Source: Conchocele bisecta
Lineage: Eukaryota; Mollusca; Bivalvia; Lucinida; Thyasiridae
Length of the DNA stretch: 64,000 bases
Assembly (NCBI GenBank): GCA_029237695.1
Contig: CM055265.1
Location: forward strand, 81,586,447-81,650,446
Direction: 5' to 3'
Position numbers and translations under genes: made by a program. This document shows positions 1 to 11,208 of this stretch, in pieces (position 1 is the stretch's first letter; each line of letters starts with the position of its first letter). The notes under the pieces are model-generated. The model worked only from the letters and a program-made list of their open reading frames with translations, was not told where the DNA came from and did no database searches.

Positions 1-532
1 GCGGCTCATCTGGATCTACATGTTTTGCTAATACCACTATACAGGCCTCTGGGGGCCGTTTCACTAATCTTTGTACGACTAAAATGTTCGTAAGTGCAAA
101 TTTAGGAACGTCTTAAAATTTGATAGTTTTCCTACCAATCCAATCGTCACAAAATGATTTTCAGACTAGTCCATTTATGAAAAGGGGGTGTTTTTGTTCT
201 CAAAAATAAGAAAATTACTTGCAAAAAGTGCAGATCCTGATGAGACCGCTAATTACGAGGTGGCTCATCTGGATCTACAGTTTTTGCCAATACCACTATA
301 CAGGCCTCTGGGGCCGTTTCACTAAGCTTTGTACGACTAAAATGTTCGTAAGTGCAAAATTAGGAATGTCTTAAAATTTGAATTGATGGATTTACATTTA
401 TTGAACATAGGCTGCATATGCTCAATAAATGTAAATCCAATAATCGTTTACAAGACATCGTTAATGTGAAATTTACAGACTATCATATAAAGTTTGCACT
501 TACGAACATTTTAGTCATACGAAGCTTAGTGA
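1..532. repeat. Dispersed repeat with internal 260-bp-spaced direct repeats
   Basis: Bases 1-124 and 260-381 are direct repeats of one another (each carries GGCTCATCTGGATCTACA and ATGTTCGTAAGTGCAAA). An inverted piece of the same sequence lies at 492-527. Related sequence recurs at 27110-27400, 48480-48690 and 50768-50998. The copy continues after the inserted element at 533-990 and ends near 1021 with TTGAAAGGGTTAA. That ending matches the GGGTTAA end of the 50768-50998 element, so this may be a larger piggyBac-type (TTAA) non-autonomous repeat running in from the left edge. No coding sequence is seen. Confidence 0.55.
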
Positions 533-990
533 GTGAGTGAGTGAGTGAATAGGGTTTAACGTCCGCTTTTCTGACATAGAGGTACAAGCCTCAGGGAGTC
601 TACACGCAGACGGGTCAACGGGGTCGTGTCCCGTATCCACCTGTCCGAGGGGGGTAAATCCCAACTTCAGAACTCAATATTTACAATCAAAATATATATT
701 CAGTCCTGAAATTAGAACAACCTGATCTGGTGCCAGGCCCTCGCCACACCAGCATCATTTATCCCATCCCCTAAAAGTAATAGGATTAGCACTAATCTTA
801 CTTTTATATATAGGGCATAGCCTGACTCAACTCTCACATACAAGAAAGCCAAAAATGTACATGAGGGCCAAATCTGGTATAGTGGGTTCCGGAAAGTATG
901 AACCCAATCGTTAAGCCAGTTTAGTCGCCTTTTACGACAAGCAATGGCTACTGCAGCACTATTCTCAGGATCAGTTGATCCCGCCCCGGT
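533..990. mobile_element. SINE-like insertion with 9-bp target duplication
   Basis: This 458-bp insertion is flanked by GCTTAGTGA at 524-532 and again at 991-999. It interrupts the surrounding repeat, whose uninterrupted form is visible at 313-340 in the other orientation. The insert starts with a (GTGA)n run and ends GATCCCGCCCCGGT. Related copies lie at 21339-21720, 27690-27790 (partial) and 48010-48440 (inverted); all share TGGTGCCAGG and a TGAGGGCCAAA-type block. The 21.4-kb copy has a box-B-like GGTTCGATCCC. No ORF. SINE is the best guess from the variable simple-repeat head and TSD; a Mutator-like non-autonomous element, which also makes about 9-bp TSDs, is possible. Confidence 0.5.
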
Positions 991-1145
991 GCTTAGTGAA
1001 ACGGCCCCCTGGTGTTGAAAGGGTTAAAGTGAAAAAGCAATTACTGACTTTCGGAGACATCATCTGAGACACAGTGCCTTTAACCAAGTTTTATCCATAT
1101 TTGCCATTTGATTTCTTTTTGACAAGTTCCACACCTCATTGGGTC

Positions 1146-1829
1146 TTAAAGGTACATGCCCACGCAGCAGGTTACACTGTACTACTACTTTTCATTTTCT
1201 GTCATGCCTTATATTTAATCACGGCGCGTGTTAATTGGTGTTAAATCGCATTTTATATGCCGCGACCAGAAAGAGTATTTTCCGATCTCTGCTATTTTTA
1301 CCAACACGCGTCACGTGACACGGTCAATCATATCACGTATTTGACATGCGCAGTGAAGTATCGGAAGTCGAGAAGAAAAATCTCTGTTCGAGTCCAAATC
1401 TAAATCTCCACGTAACTCTTTCCATTTGGTGATCTGGTCGCCAATATTAACCACTCTCTCTCTCTGTACTGTCTGTCCCTCAGACATATCGCCTTTTGTT
1501 GGCCGAACGCTGTTTCATACAATTTCCGTTCTGGACGTTTTGACATGTTGATATTCTTGTTTACATATTGGGAAGCCTACTGGCGCGCGTAGTATATACT
1601 GCTCATGCGCACCGCAAGCCGTGATGTGAAAGTCGTCGTCCCCGCACATTATCAAAATAGACTGTTACCGCCGCGCGTCGCTAACAGTAAATTGATAATT
1701 AATAAATGAGTATATTTGTATAGCGGGCACTCGTAATTTTTAGAACTGGTGGAATAGTGACATAATTATACACTTATTTAATTCCTATAAAGAACATTTT
1801 GTGCCTACTGCGTGGGCATGTACCTTTAA
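1146..1829 (+). mobile_element. TTAA-flanked MITE, copy 1
   Basis: The element body 1150-1825 (676 bp) lies between TTAA duplications at 1146-1149 and 1826-1829. Its terminal inverted repeats are AGGTACATGCCCACGCAG at the left and the exact complement at the right, extending to about 22 bp with one mismatch. TTAA targeting is characteristic of piggyBac and Kolobok transposons; the AGG terminus fits Kolobok better than the CCY of piggyBac. That assignment is inference. There is no transposase, so it is non-autonomous. An inverted copy lies at 18259-18975. Confidence 0.8.
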
Positions 1830-1945
1830 AGATTACTAAATAATTATATCTGTGTAGCTGGCACTCGTAATTAAAAGTGGTGGACTAGTTGCAATTATAC
1901 ACTTATTTAAGTTCCATATGTTTGTACCTACTAGATGGGACCCCA
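1830..1945. repeat. Diverged end of the TTAA MITE family
   Basis: The block containing CTGGCACTCGTAATT and ATTATACACTTATTTAA repeats the last about 110 bp of the adjacent MITE, but ends TACCTACTAGATGGGACC instead of the normal terminus. The same diverged end occurs inverted at 20505-20640. It looks like a relative of the TTAA MITE whose terminus has been replaced. Confidence 0.45.
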
Positions 1946-2039
1946 GCTTCAACAATAACTAGATTGGTCAGTAAGTGAGGCTTACGGAATACCCCCCCGC
2001 GTGGGCCCAGGTACCCCTAAAATATGTAAAGATTTCCAA

Positions 2040-3590
2040 GTGTGGGCTTGTGACCTTGACTCTGGGATTAGCGCGAGCGGCATGAACGTGAATTTGTCAC
2101 AGGGTGGTAGAGGTCCATTGGAGCAATGAGTGTGTGAAATATGAAGCAGATCCGAGCAAGGAAATAGAAGTTATAACTGATTTCTCTAATGTTAAGTTTT
2201 GTAAAGAGACTACCGTATAACCTCGAATTAACGCACCCGAGGCGTTACATTTACAAAGGGGGGGGGGGGGGTGTTTATTAGCCATTAAAAAAAAAAGAAA
2301 AAATTACCAAGGACCGGCAATTTGAAACACAAATAAGGAAAGGATATATTGTGAAAATTTGAAATTGGCGGTCATTGGTAATTTTTTTTATTTTATTTGG
2401 GTGGAGGGGGGCGTTTATTGGGGAGGGGGGGGGGGGGGGGCATTAATTGGATATGTGACGTTGACCTCGAGATCAGCGGGGATTTGTCACAGCATATGAA
2501 ATATTAAGAATTTTCAATGAAAGAAATAGAAGTCATAACATATTTCTCTGATGTTAAGTTTTGTAAAGAGACTAAATATGTGACCTTGACCTTGGGATCA
2601 GCGGGAGTTTGACAGTCGTAGATTTGTCACAGCATGATAGTACAACCTTAGAGGAATGCACAAGTGAAATAATAAGAATTTTCAATGAAGGAAATAGAAG
2701 TTATAACTTATTTCTCTGATGTTAAGTTTTGTAAAGAGACTAAGTGTTTGACCTTGACCTTGGGATCAGCGGGGGTTGGACGGTCGTGGATTTGGCACAG
2801 CATGGTAGTAGAGCCTTACAGGAATGCATGTGTGAAATATTAAGCATTTTAGATGCAGGAAATAGAAGTTAGAACAATATTTCTCTGATGTTAAGTTTTA
2901 TAAAGAGACTAAGTATTTGACCTTGACATCAGTGGGGGTAGGACGGTCGTGGATTTTATCACAGCATGGTAGTAGAGCCTTACAGGAATGCATGTGTGAA
3001 ATATTAAGCATTTTAGATGAAGGAAATAGAAGTTAGAACAATATTTCTCTGATGTTAAGTTTTATAAAGAGACTAAGTATTTGACCTTGACATCAGCGGG
3101 GGTTGGATGGTCGTGGATTTGGCACAGCATGGTAGTAGAGCCTTACAGGAATGCATGTGTGAAATATTAAGCATTTTAGATGAAGGAAATAGAAGTTATA
3201 ACAATATTTCTCTGATGTTAAGTTTACGGACTAAGTATTTGACCTTGACCTTGGGATCTGCGGGGGTTGGACGGTCGTGGATTTGGCACAGCATGGTAGT
3301 AGAGCCTTACAGGAATGCATGTGTGAAATATTAAGCATTTTAGATGAAGGAAATAGAAGTTATAACAATATTTCTCTGATGTTAAGTTTACGGACTAAGT
3401 ATTTGACCTTGACCTTGGGATCTGCGGGGGTTGGACGGTCGTGGATTTGGCACAGCATGGTAGTAGAGCCTTACAGGAATGCATGTGTGAAATATCAAGC
3501 ATTTTAGATGAAGGAAATAGAAGTTATAAGAAGTTATAACAATATTTCTCTGATGTTAAGTTTACGCGGACAACCTGACTCCAGTATACC
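2040..3590. repeat. Tandem array, about 164-bp monomers
   Basis: Successive monomers begin near 2040, 2570, 2745, 2915, 3080, 3240 and 3404. The period in the last units is 164 bp (GGTTGGA at 3101, 3265, 3429). Each carries TGACCTTGAC, GTCGTGGATTTGGCACAG, and a GTGTGAAATATTAAGC block. The array shares these blocks with the 180-bp units at 36540-37078 and 59600-60060, so the monomers are homologous. ORFs in the array are by-products of the repetition. A TA-flanked insertion lies at 2213-2451. The terminus beyond 3590 resembles sequence at 20410-20505 in inverted form. Confidence 0.8.
2211..2453. mobile_element. TA-flanked insertion with two G-runs
   Basis: A 239-bp block (2213-2451) interrupts one monomer of the 164-bp array exactly between TA at 2211-2212 and TA at 2452-2453. 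Removing it restores the GAGACTA-TATGTGAC junction seen in other units. The ends (CCTCGAATTAACGC and its loosely complementary GCATTAATTGG) form imperfect inverted repeats. It contains G-runs of 14-16 bases at 2258-2271 and 2425-2440. A Tc1/mariner-type MITE is the simplest reading. Confidence 0.45.
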
Positions 3591-3700
3591 CACCCACAAC
3601 TCGTTGCGGGGGGTATAATTAAATCTCTATTTTAATTAGTCAAGATCCAGAGCAGAATGGGTGCAGGTTATTGGAAATTAGGTCCCACAACATCCATTAG

Positions 3701-4610
3701 ACAAGAATTTCGCCACAGAAGCGGTGTCGCGCCTGCCGAGGCATTTGACCATGAACAATACAAGTAAATAAATGACCTTGACCTTGAGAATTTGGATGTG
3801 GGGTTGATGTGAAATATTATCAAAGTCTGGCAAGGGGTTAAAGAGATATTGTGAAAAAACAATAACTAACGCATTCCTGTTACAAAACCGGTGAACATTA
3901 CAAGTAAATGAATGACCTTGACCTTCAGAATTTGGATGTGGGGGTGTGCGTAATGAAGCATCATCCCTAGACAAACATTGATGTGAAATATTATCAAAGT
4001 CCACCAAGGGGTTAAAGAGATATTGTGAAAAAACAATAACTTTAACGCATTCCTGTTACAAAACCGGTGAACATTACAAGTAAATAAATAACCTTGACCT
4101 TCAGAATCTGGATGTGGGGGTGTGCGTAATGAAGCATCATCCCTAGACAAACATTGATGTGAAATATTATCAATGTCTGGCAAGGGATTAAAGAGATATT
4201 GTGAAAAAACAATAACTTTAACGCATTTGCCTTACAAAACAAGAATTCCGCCACGGAAGCAGTGTCGCGCCTGCCGAGGCATTTGACCGTGAACATTACA
4301 AGTAAATAAATGACCTTGACCTTGAGAATTTGGATGTGGGGGTGTGCGTAATGAAGCATCATCCGTAGACAAACATTGATGTGAAATATTATCAAAGTGT
4401 GGCAAGGGGTTAAAGAGATATTGTGAAGAAACAATAACTTATAAACGCATTTGCCTTACAAAACGACGACGCGGACGACGACGAAAAAAGCGCCAACTAT
4501 AGTCGCGCCTCTGCTAAAGCAGGCGCAACAAAAACCGGACGACACGGACGACGACGCAGAAAAAGCGCCGACTATAGTCACGCCTCTGCTAAAGCAGGCG
4601 CGACAAAAAA
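3701..4610. mobile_element. Tandem-cored HINE-like element, 176-bp units
   Basis: It begins ACAAGAATTTCGCCAC, followed by the subterminal sequence TGTCGCGCCTGC. The core holds about four monomers of 176 bp with GACCTTGACCTT and GTGAAATATTATCAAAG. The right end is GCCTCTGCTAAAGCAGGCG followed by CGACAAAAAA. GCAGGCGCGACA is the exact complement of the left subterminal repeat and sits in a hairpin. A second ACAAGAATTCCGCCAC head at 4228 and a second hairpin end at 4505-4530 suggest two fused copies. The small ORF at 4451-4660 is just this terminus. Confidence 0.6.
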
Positions 4611-4778
4611 TGAAAATAGCAGAGAATTGCAAAATGTGTGGTAACGGGTTAATATTTTAGGTAAAATCAATGGTGGTGGCCCACCTTAGTGTGATCCCGG
4701 ACGGTTATTGGTTTGCATCGGTAAGGGGCCAGTTTGACAGTCAACCTGTGTAAGTTACCATATGTGTAACTTACTATA

Positions 4779-5240
4779 ACAAGAGGGCCATGATGGCCCT
4801 AATTTGCTCACCTGACTCCATGAACACCAGAGGAGAATGTGACATTGAGTTCATGTGTTTTAAAAAAATTGTGCTATTTTTAGATGGCGGTCATCTTGGA
4901 TTAAGCGATGACTCTCATTTTACAAAATCTAAAAATGCTTCACCCAAGGATCTTAACTTCCTATGAAGTTTGGCCAGCATCGGCCATGTGGTTCCTAAGA
5001 AAAAGACGTTCAAAATCTTGAATAAATGGACCTTTTGGCGGCCATCATGGATGACATAATCATCCGATTCCGACAAATATTGCGCCAGAGCAATCGCCTC
5101 ATCGATACCTTCAATTTGATATACGACATGAGCATATTCGGTCAAAAATAAAATTTGACCCCACGGGCCACGCCCATTTTTGACCCAGGGGTCACCATTT
5201 TCACAACTTTAAAAGAGCATTGTACATCGATCATTCCTAC
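4779..5240. mobile_element. HINE-like element (430-bp-unit family), truncated copy
   Basis: It starts ACAAGAGGGCCATGATGGCC, then CGCTCACCTGA, as in the copies at 7959 and 27850, and proceeds into the first core unit. It stops near 5240, where it runs into a 24-bp minisatellite, so the right terminus is lost. Bases 4865-4900 preserve the uninterrupted target sequence into which another transposon inserted at 8070. Immediately upstream (4751-4774) is a small palindrome, GTAAGTTAC and GTAACTTAC around a CATATGT-type loop. Confidence 0.65.
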
Positions 5241-5277
5241 CAAGTTTCGTCGTATATAACTTTAATAATATGGAGCA

Positions 5278-5640
5278 CATCATCCGACAACCCCACAGTG
5301 TCATGGATAGACAACCCCACAATGTAATGCATAGACAACCACACAGTATCATGGATAGACAACCCCACAATGTAATGGATAGACAACCCCACAATGTCAT
5401 GGATAGACAATCAAACAATGCATATTATATCGCTGAATATGCTTAATATGGGGCACATCACCTGTGTCATGGATAGACAACCCCACAATGTCATGGATAG
5501 ATAACTCCACAATGTCAAGGATTGACAACCAAACAATGCCTATCTCTTAATATGCTTAATACAAAGCACACCACCTGTCAACCCCACAGTGCCATGAATA
5601 GACAACCCCACAATGCATCTCTCTTAATATGCTTAACACA
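5278..5640. repeat. 24-bp minisatellite
   Basis: Repeated units of the form ATGGATAGACAACCCCACAA plus TGTA/TGTC give a 24-bp period, clearest at 5285-5425 and decaying rightwards into longer-spaced copies to about 5640. The period is divisible by three, which keeps a spurious 8-residue-repeat ORF open on the minus strand. Confidence 0.75.
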
Positions 5641-5654
5641 ACCATAGATAACTA

Positions 5655-5741
5655 TGGCACGGATAAAGCGGTGGCTGCAGAGTCTTCAACATAGAAAAAT
5701 GTGATCCACAGCCAGCGGTGTACGTCCCCAACAAAAACAAT
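5655..5741 (-). repeat. Dispersed 70-bp imperfect-palindrome motif (copy 1 of 5)
   Basis: GCGGTGGCTGCAGAGTCTTC and GCCAGCGGTGTACG face each other as imperfect inverted repeats around an A-rich centre. The same module occurs at 10806-10880, 13378-13447 (+), 25016-25095 (+) and 54400-54480. Several copies share further flanking sequence (TACAACAAAAGC with a C-rich run). Its nature is unknown; it behaves like a structural piece of a dispersed element. Confidence 0.5.
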
Positions 5742-6650
5742 AATGAAAAGTCATGCAGAGCATGATGTTATTAGCCGATCAGACCCGGGCCCTTTTGAAT
5801 TGTTTTGTATATTGTTTAGAAAGTTGTTTCATGTATATACAAACATTGACCTAGCTGCACGTTTTCCGCTTTATATGCAACCGGTTGCACTATATTTCTA
5901 CACCATTCTACACAATAACAGAAACGAGGCAAAGCCATGAAGGCCTGGTTTATTCAAGGCATAGATACTTGGGTAACAGATAATACAATGGCACAAACAT
6001 GACACGTTGTGTTTGGGCATCTTCTTGAAGGAACAAAAAAAGACGCGAAAAGTTAACCCAGTAGTTATGAAGCAGTCAAGTTCCAGGTTGTACAGAAACA
6101 GAGAAATGGACTTAAACACGAAAACTTACCATTGTAAACAGGAAAACTTAACGTTGAAAATGGCTAAGTTGTTCACGCGGAAAAAATAGGTGAAGGTAAA
6201 AAAAAAGAGGACACAGTTGGATAGTGGTATGTGGTGGGCACCCCTTGCTTATGAAGCTGTCAAAGTTTGGTGGTCCTAGGTTGTACAGCAACAGAGAACT
6301 GGACATTTAACAGAAAACGTAACATTGATTGTGGACGCCGCCCGTTGTCCACCGCCCGTCATCCACCACCCGCCGGGCTTTCGCCAATTCAATAGCCGGG
6401 ATTTTTTTTTTATTTTTTTTTTAAAAAACCCGGCTAAAAATGTGCGTAATAGCATTTATCACATGAAATCTTTGTTATGCCGTGTTTTAACCCATTTCAT
6501 AAATGTGTTATGACACACGTGCAACAACACCTGGAGCGAATTTGATTGGCTGGCAACGTGTCGATAATTAAGTATTCGTATTTTGTGCCAACGTTATGTC
6601 AAATGAATAAAATGAAAAGTCATGCAGAGCATGATGTTATTAGCCGATCA
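5742..6650. mobile_element. Element bounded by exact 40-bp direct repeats
   Basis: The 40 bases at 5742-5781 (starting AATGAAAAGTCATGCAGAGC) recur exactly at 6611-6650. The intervening 829 bp begins CAGACCCGGGC and ends GTCAAATGAATAAA. A second copy of the interior lies at 35541-36469 without these 40-bp flanks, so the direct repeats belong to the target and not the element. The interior includes an ACAGAAACGAGGCAAAGCC head and the unit GGTGGTCCTAGGTTGTACAG that is amplified at 31450-33960. No credible coding sequence. Confidence 0.6.
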
Positions 6651-7790
6651 AATCAGGGTAAAGTGCATCGAACATATGTAGGTGTCTCTGGTAACATTGT
6701 CAATGGTAAACTATTTTCGACCACAGTTCTGTACCCAGCGTTGACATTTTCTCGATTTTGTGCAGGTTTTGGAAACCCGTTCCAAATCCATCCAATGCAC
6801 AATGCATAGCAGCAATGTTTTGTTGTCACCATTATGTTGCGAAATATTCCAGCATAACACCTGTACTGTATTGTATGCTCTATATTTATCTACAAATTAC
6901 ACTCCGCAATACACAAAGTTGTAGTCACTGTGTGTGTGTTTGTTCGAATTCTGTGGCAGCATGCGAGTGGGCGGAGCTACCAGGGCTATATATATCTAGC
7001 GGTTACAGTGTCATCTAAAAATAGACGCAAGCTCCTGCGTATTCAGGCACATGCCCAGATTGGCCTAATGTGCCCCATCCGTGATTTTTTGCGCGATGTC
7101 GGGCGCAAGACAATCAATAATTTGCGGCATTGACAATAATTAAGGGGGATTGCCGCAATCGCGCGTGCTGGATGCATCCCTGCCATCCCTGCATGATACG
7201 TAAACAAATCAAAGTTGGCTATGAAGGGCAATTCTTCGTTTTGATTGGTGGACAATTTTGTGAATATTAACTAGCGTCAAATGACGCGCATACGCGATCC
7301 AATGGGATAAACCCGAGATGCTGGGATAAACCCGAAAATGCTGGGGTTACTATAAGGAGATTTTGAGCAGAGGTCGATTATAAATTAGCCGAATAAACAC
7401 ATTTTATTTACGCGATTATACGTGGCTGAAACTTGTTCTGTTTAATAAATAAAAGCTTTAAATTAGCCCAATAATCGGCGTATGTTGGCGTATATGGCCA
7501 TTAGAGCCAACTATGGACTTCAACAACAATAACTTCCGGGTTAAATCTCTTCAGGCGTTCAGCTCATTAAGTATTCAAAATTGTGTTATTTGGCTATAAG
7601 TAAAGTTTTAAACGGAGATAATTGCCAAAAATGCAAACTTTATCGGTTGATGCAATTTGGAAGTGATACAGAAAAATTTGCGTTCATAGATTACCGAATA
7701 GCGGAGAAAAGGGTTGCTACAAACTTTTTCAGAATTCGATGGATAACCAACATATTAGCCGATATATAAATAGATCGGCTAATAACAACA
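6651..7790. other. No recognisable gene or repeat
   Basis: Apart from a short alternating TATATATATC run near 6985 and a CACTGTGTGTGTGT stretch near 6930, I see no repeat relationship to the rest of the window and no convincing ORF. The stretch may be single-copy intergenic DNA or old, unrecognisable repeat. Confidence 0.4.
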
Positions 7791-7958
7791 TTAAATAGGA
7801 AAAAACACAAAATACAACAAAAGCTCCACAAAACAGCTCCCCCAAAGAATCAAAGTCAAATTAAGAAATCGTCCAATAACATTGAAAGTATTATTAAGAA
7901 ATAGGTGTTGAAAAATAGAGTAATAAACCCTAAGGGGGCCAATGAGCAAGGAAAACAA
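7791..7958. repeat. Fragment of dispersed repeat also seen at 24919-25260
   Basis: The blocks ACAACAAAAGCTCCACAAAA, CCCCCAAAGAATCAAAG and AGAGTAATAAACCCTAAG match, in the opposite orientation, sequence at 24919-24950 and 25223-25260. They also match pieces beside the palindrome motif at 10890-10960 and 54520-54560. It is the flanking part of the repeat family that carries the 70-bp motif. Confidence 0.45.
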
Positions 7959-10774
7959 ACAAGAGGGCCATGATGGCCCTAATTCGCTCACCTGACTCCA
8001 TGAACACCAGAGGAGAATGTGACATTGAGCTCATGTGTTTTAAAAAAATTGTGCTATTTTTAGATGGCGCAGGGGTCGAATTTAACCATTTTTTCGCTAG
8101 TGGATTTTTTTTCTACTAGCAAAACTGGATTTTCACTAGCAATTTCTATGTTTAGTTGGATTATGCAATAAGCATGTACATGTATCCTATTATATGGTTT
8201 CAGAGTGCATGAAGGTTGTTGCACTCATGTAGTCGATGGAAAAACGTAGCTCAAAAATCTACAGTTACCTACACAAATATTCAATATCAACTTGTTCAGT
8301 TTCTTGATGTGATTATACTGCCAGCATTAGTAATTTGTGAATAATTGACACAGTTTGGAAAAGACATGATCAAACATGTACATTCCTAGTCTACACGTCG
8401 TGTGTGTGGTGGGAAAAATTGTGTCCACAACTGCATGTGCTTATTATTTCCTAGCTACAGCAAGTTCCATGCTAGCAGAATAATCACAAAAGCATAATAT
8501 AACAAAAATGCAAAAGCATATTGATTATTTCTTGTATTATGGAACGTTTGTTTTTTGAGCTGGATTTTTCATTAGATTTCTTCAGACATATACTGTAGAA
8601 CAAATTAACTTGTAACAATTATTTATTAATGACATGATTATCATAACAATACCAGGTAGCCACACATTTCTGTCATATTCTGATCATTCATCTATCTGGG
8701 CTAAAATACAAAATGACAATGCTGCCACCTGCAGCATATTTGAGAAACTGTGACAAAGTGGTTAACCGAAAAGTGTTACGGACGGACAGACGGGTGGACG
8801 GACAGACGGACAGTCCAAACACTATATGCCACCCGTTTCTTCGAAACCCGGTGGCATAAAAATGCAAAATTTACCCCCCCCCACCCCCGCCCGCTTCCGC
8901 CGCCCCTGATATTAATGCGCTGTAGTATTTCAATGTGGCCTAGAGGGATGTCGCAATTGATAAATAGCCCAGGCAAAAACGTCCTCATTTACGACCTGTG
9001 ACGTAGTATTTCAATGTCACACTAGAGGGATGTAGCAATTGATATATAGCCGGGGCAACAACATCCTGATTTACGACCTCCAATGTTCCTATCGTCGAGG
9101 CGCTTTGACGAGAGCATTTCATGATCCAGATCGCTGTTCAGAACAAAATAATCGCGACAGAACTTTGAAGATTTGGATTTCCTTTTTGAAATTGGCACTC
9201 GCAGTTTTTTGCGAGCGGCTTTGATTTTAACTAGCATTTTTCAGAAAGCACTCGCATTTTGCGAGTATGCGAGTGCCAAATTCGAGCCCTGTGGCGGTCA
9301 TCTTGGATTAAGCGATGACTCTCATTTTACCAAATCTGAAAATGCTTCACCCAAGGATCTTAACTTCCTATGAAGTTTGGCCAGCATCGGCCATGTGGTT
9401 CCTAAGAAAAAGACGTTCAAAATCTTGAATAAATGGACCTTTTGGTGGCCATCATGGATGACATAATCATCCGATTTTGACAAATATTGCACCAGAGTAA
9501 TCGCCTCATCGATACCTTCAATTTGATATATGACATGAGCATATTCGGTCAAAAATAAAATTTGACCCCACGGGCCATGCCCATTTTTGATCCCGGGGTC
9601 ACCATTTTCACAACTTTGAAAGAGCATTGTAAATCGATCATTCCTACCAAGTTTAGTCGAAATCCGGCTGGCTGTCCATGAGAAGAAGATTTTTTAAAAA
9701 TGTATGCTATTTTTAGACGGCGGTCATCTTGGATTAGCGATGACCTCCATTTTAACAAATCTGAAAAGGCTTCACCCATGGACCATAACTTTTAAGTTTG
9801 GTTACCATGGGCCAAGCGGTTCATGTGAAGAATTTTGAAATCTCTAATAAAAGAACGACCTATTGACATTTCGGCGGCCATCTTGGATGACATAACAATC
9901 TGATTTCGACAAAAAATGTACCAAAGTGATCGCCTCATTGATAACCTTCGATTTGATATATAACATGACCATATTCGGTCAAAAATAAAATTTGACCCCA
10001 CGGGCCACGCCCATTTTTGACCCCGGGGTCACCATTTTAACAACTTTCAAAGAGCATTGTACATCCATCATTCCTACCAAGTTTCGTCGAAATCAGGCTA
10101 GCGGTTCATGAGAAGAAGATTTTTTAAGAATTTATGCTATTTTTAGATGGCGGCCATCTTGGATTAGCGATGACCTCCATTTTCTCAAATCTGAAAAGGC
10201 TTCACCTATGGACCATAACTTTTAAGTTTGGCTACCATGGGCCAAGCGGTTCATGTGAAGAAGAATTTTGAAATCTCTAATAAAAGAATGACCTTTTGAG
10301 CATTTCGGTGACCATCTTGGATCGACATAACAATCCAATTCGACAAAAAATGTACCAGAGTGATCGCCTCATTGATACCTTCGATTTGATATATAACATA
10401 TATTTGGTCAAAAATAAAATTTGACCCCAATTCGACCCCACGGGCCACGCCCATTTTTGACCCCGTGGTCACCATTTTAACAACTATGAAACAGCATTGT
10501 ACATCAAAAAAAGCACCAAGGTGATCGCCTCATTGATACCTTCAATTTGATATATGATATGACCATATTCGGTCAAAAATAAAATTTTAATGACGTCATT
10601 TTAACAATTTTGTAATCCCCCTACCTAAGGACCATGACCATGAAGTTTGGCGACTATAGGCCCAATGGTTACCGAGGAGAAGACATTTGAAAATGTTCAC
10701 GGACGACGCATGACGACGACGGACACATTGCGGTAACAATAGCTCACATGAGCTTCGCTCAGGTGAGCTAAAAA
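7959..10774. mobile_element. HINE-like element, 430-bp units, interrupted copy
   Basis: The left end is ACAAGAGGGCCATGATGGCC followed by CGCTCACCTGA. The right end is a hairpin, AGCTCACATGAGC facing GCTCAGGTGAGCT, then AAAAA at about 10774. The core holds units of about 430 bp (GGCGGCCATCTTGGATTAG, GACCATAACTTTTAAGTTTG, GGGCCACGCCCATTTTTGAC). Between the first core bases and the rest lies a 1.2-kb transposon (8070-9291). No protein is encoded. The architecture of subterminal inverted repeats, tandem core and terminal hairpin resembles Helentron-derived non-autonomous elements such as Drosophila DINE-1; that assignment is inference. Confidence 0.65.
8065..9296. mobile_element. CAG-ended TIR transposon E1, TSD TGGCG
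   Basis: The element is 8070-9291 (1,222 bp). Its ends are CAGGGGTCGAATTTAAC and, read inward from the right, CAGGGCTCGAATTTGGCAC. The 5-bp duplication TGGCG is at 8065-8069 and 9292-9296. The intact target is visible in the sister repeat at 4881-4896. The interior has a run of GGACGGACAGACGG-type repeats and a C-rich run (8873-8885) but no transposase. CAG termini suggest the hAT superfamily; hAT usually makes 8-bp duplications, but a subgroup with 5-bp TSDs (hAT5) is recognised. Confidence 0.75.
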
Positions 10775-11208
10775 GCTTTGATCCAGCCATAGAGAACCAT
10801 GATACAGGTACGACGGTGGTTGCAGTCTTCAAGTTAGGGGAAAAATGCACTCCGCAGGCAGCGGTGTACGGCCCACAAAAACAAGAATTGCAGCAAAAAT
10901 ACAACAAAAGCCCCGTAAAACTGTATCCCCAAAGAATCACTAAGAAAGTAACGGTCCTAGTAAAAAACACTGAAGAAACAAGAAGACACGCCACAAGAAG
11001 ACACTGCAGCAACGCATCTGCCTTGCAACGGTCAGTGAAGACCTGGTTAGCGCGGCGCCATAAACCTCCCTCTTACCTGGCCATTATGTCCAGGTATTAA
11101 CGACATAGCTCCAGTTAAAGTACGTATTTTGTGGGTAATTTTCTTCTTTCTCCATCAAAATGGCAAGTTGGGAGTGCTTTAGAATCGTCTTAATGAGACG
11201 ATTCTAAA
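10775..11208. repeat. Palindrome-motif repeat (copy 2) and short hairpin
   Basis: 10806-10880 is the 70-bp imperfect-palindrome motif (GGTGGTTGCAG; GGCAGCGGTGTACG), followed by ACAACAAAAGCCCCG and CCAAAGAATCA blocks shared with 7791-7880. At 11178-11208 a perfect 13-bp inverted repeat (TTTAGAATCGTCT, loop TAATG) lies directly beside transposon E2. No gene was recognised; the 94-residue ORF here covers the repeat. Confidence 0.45.

Noticed and set aside
5701..5940. 79-codon ORF
   Set aside because: It spans the junction between the palindrome motif, the 40-bp direct repeat and the inserted element, so it is not a single evolved reading frame.
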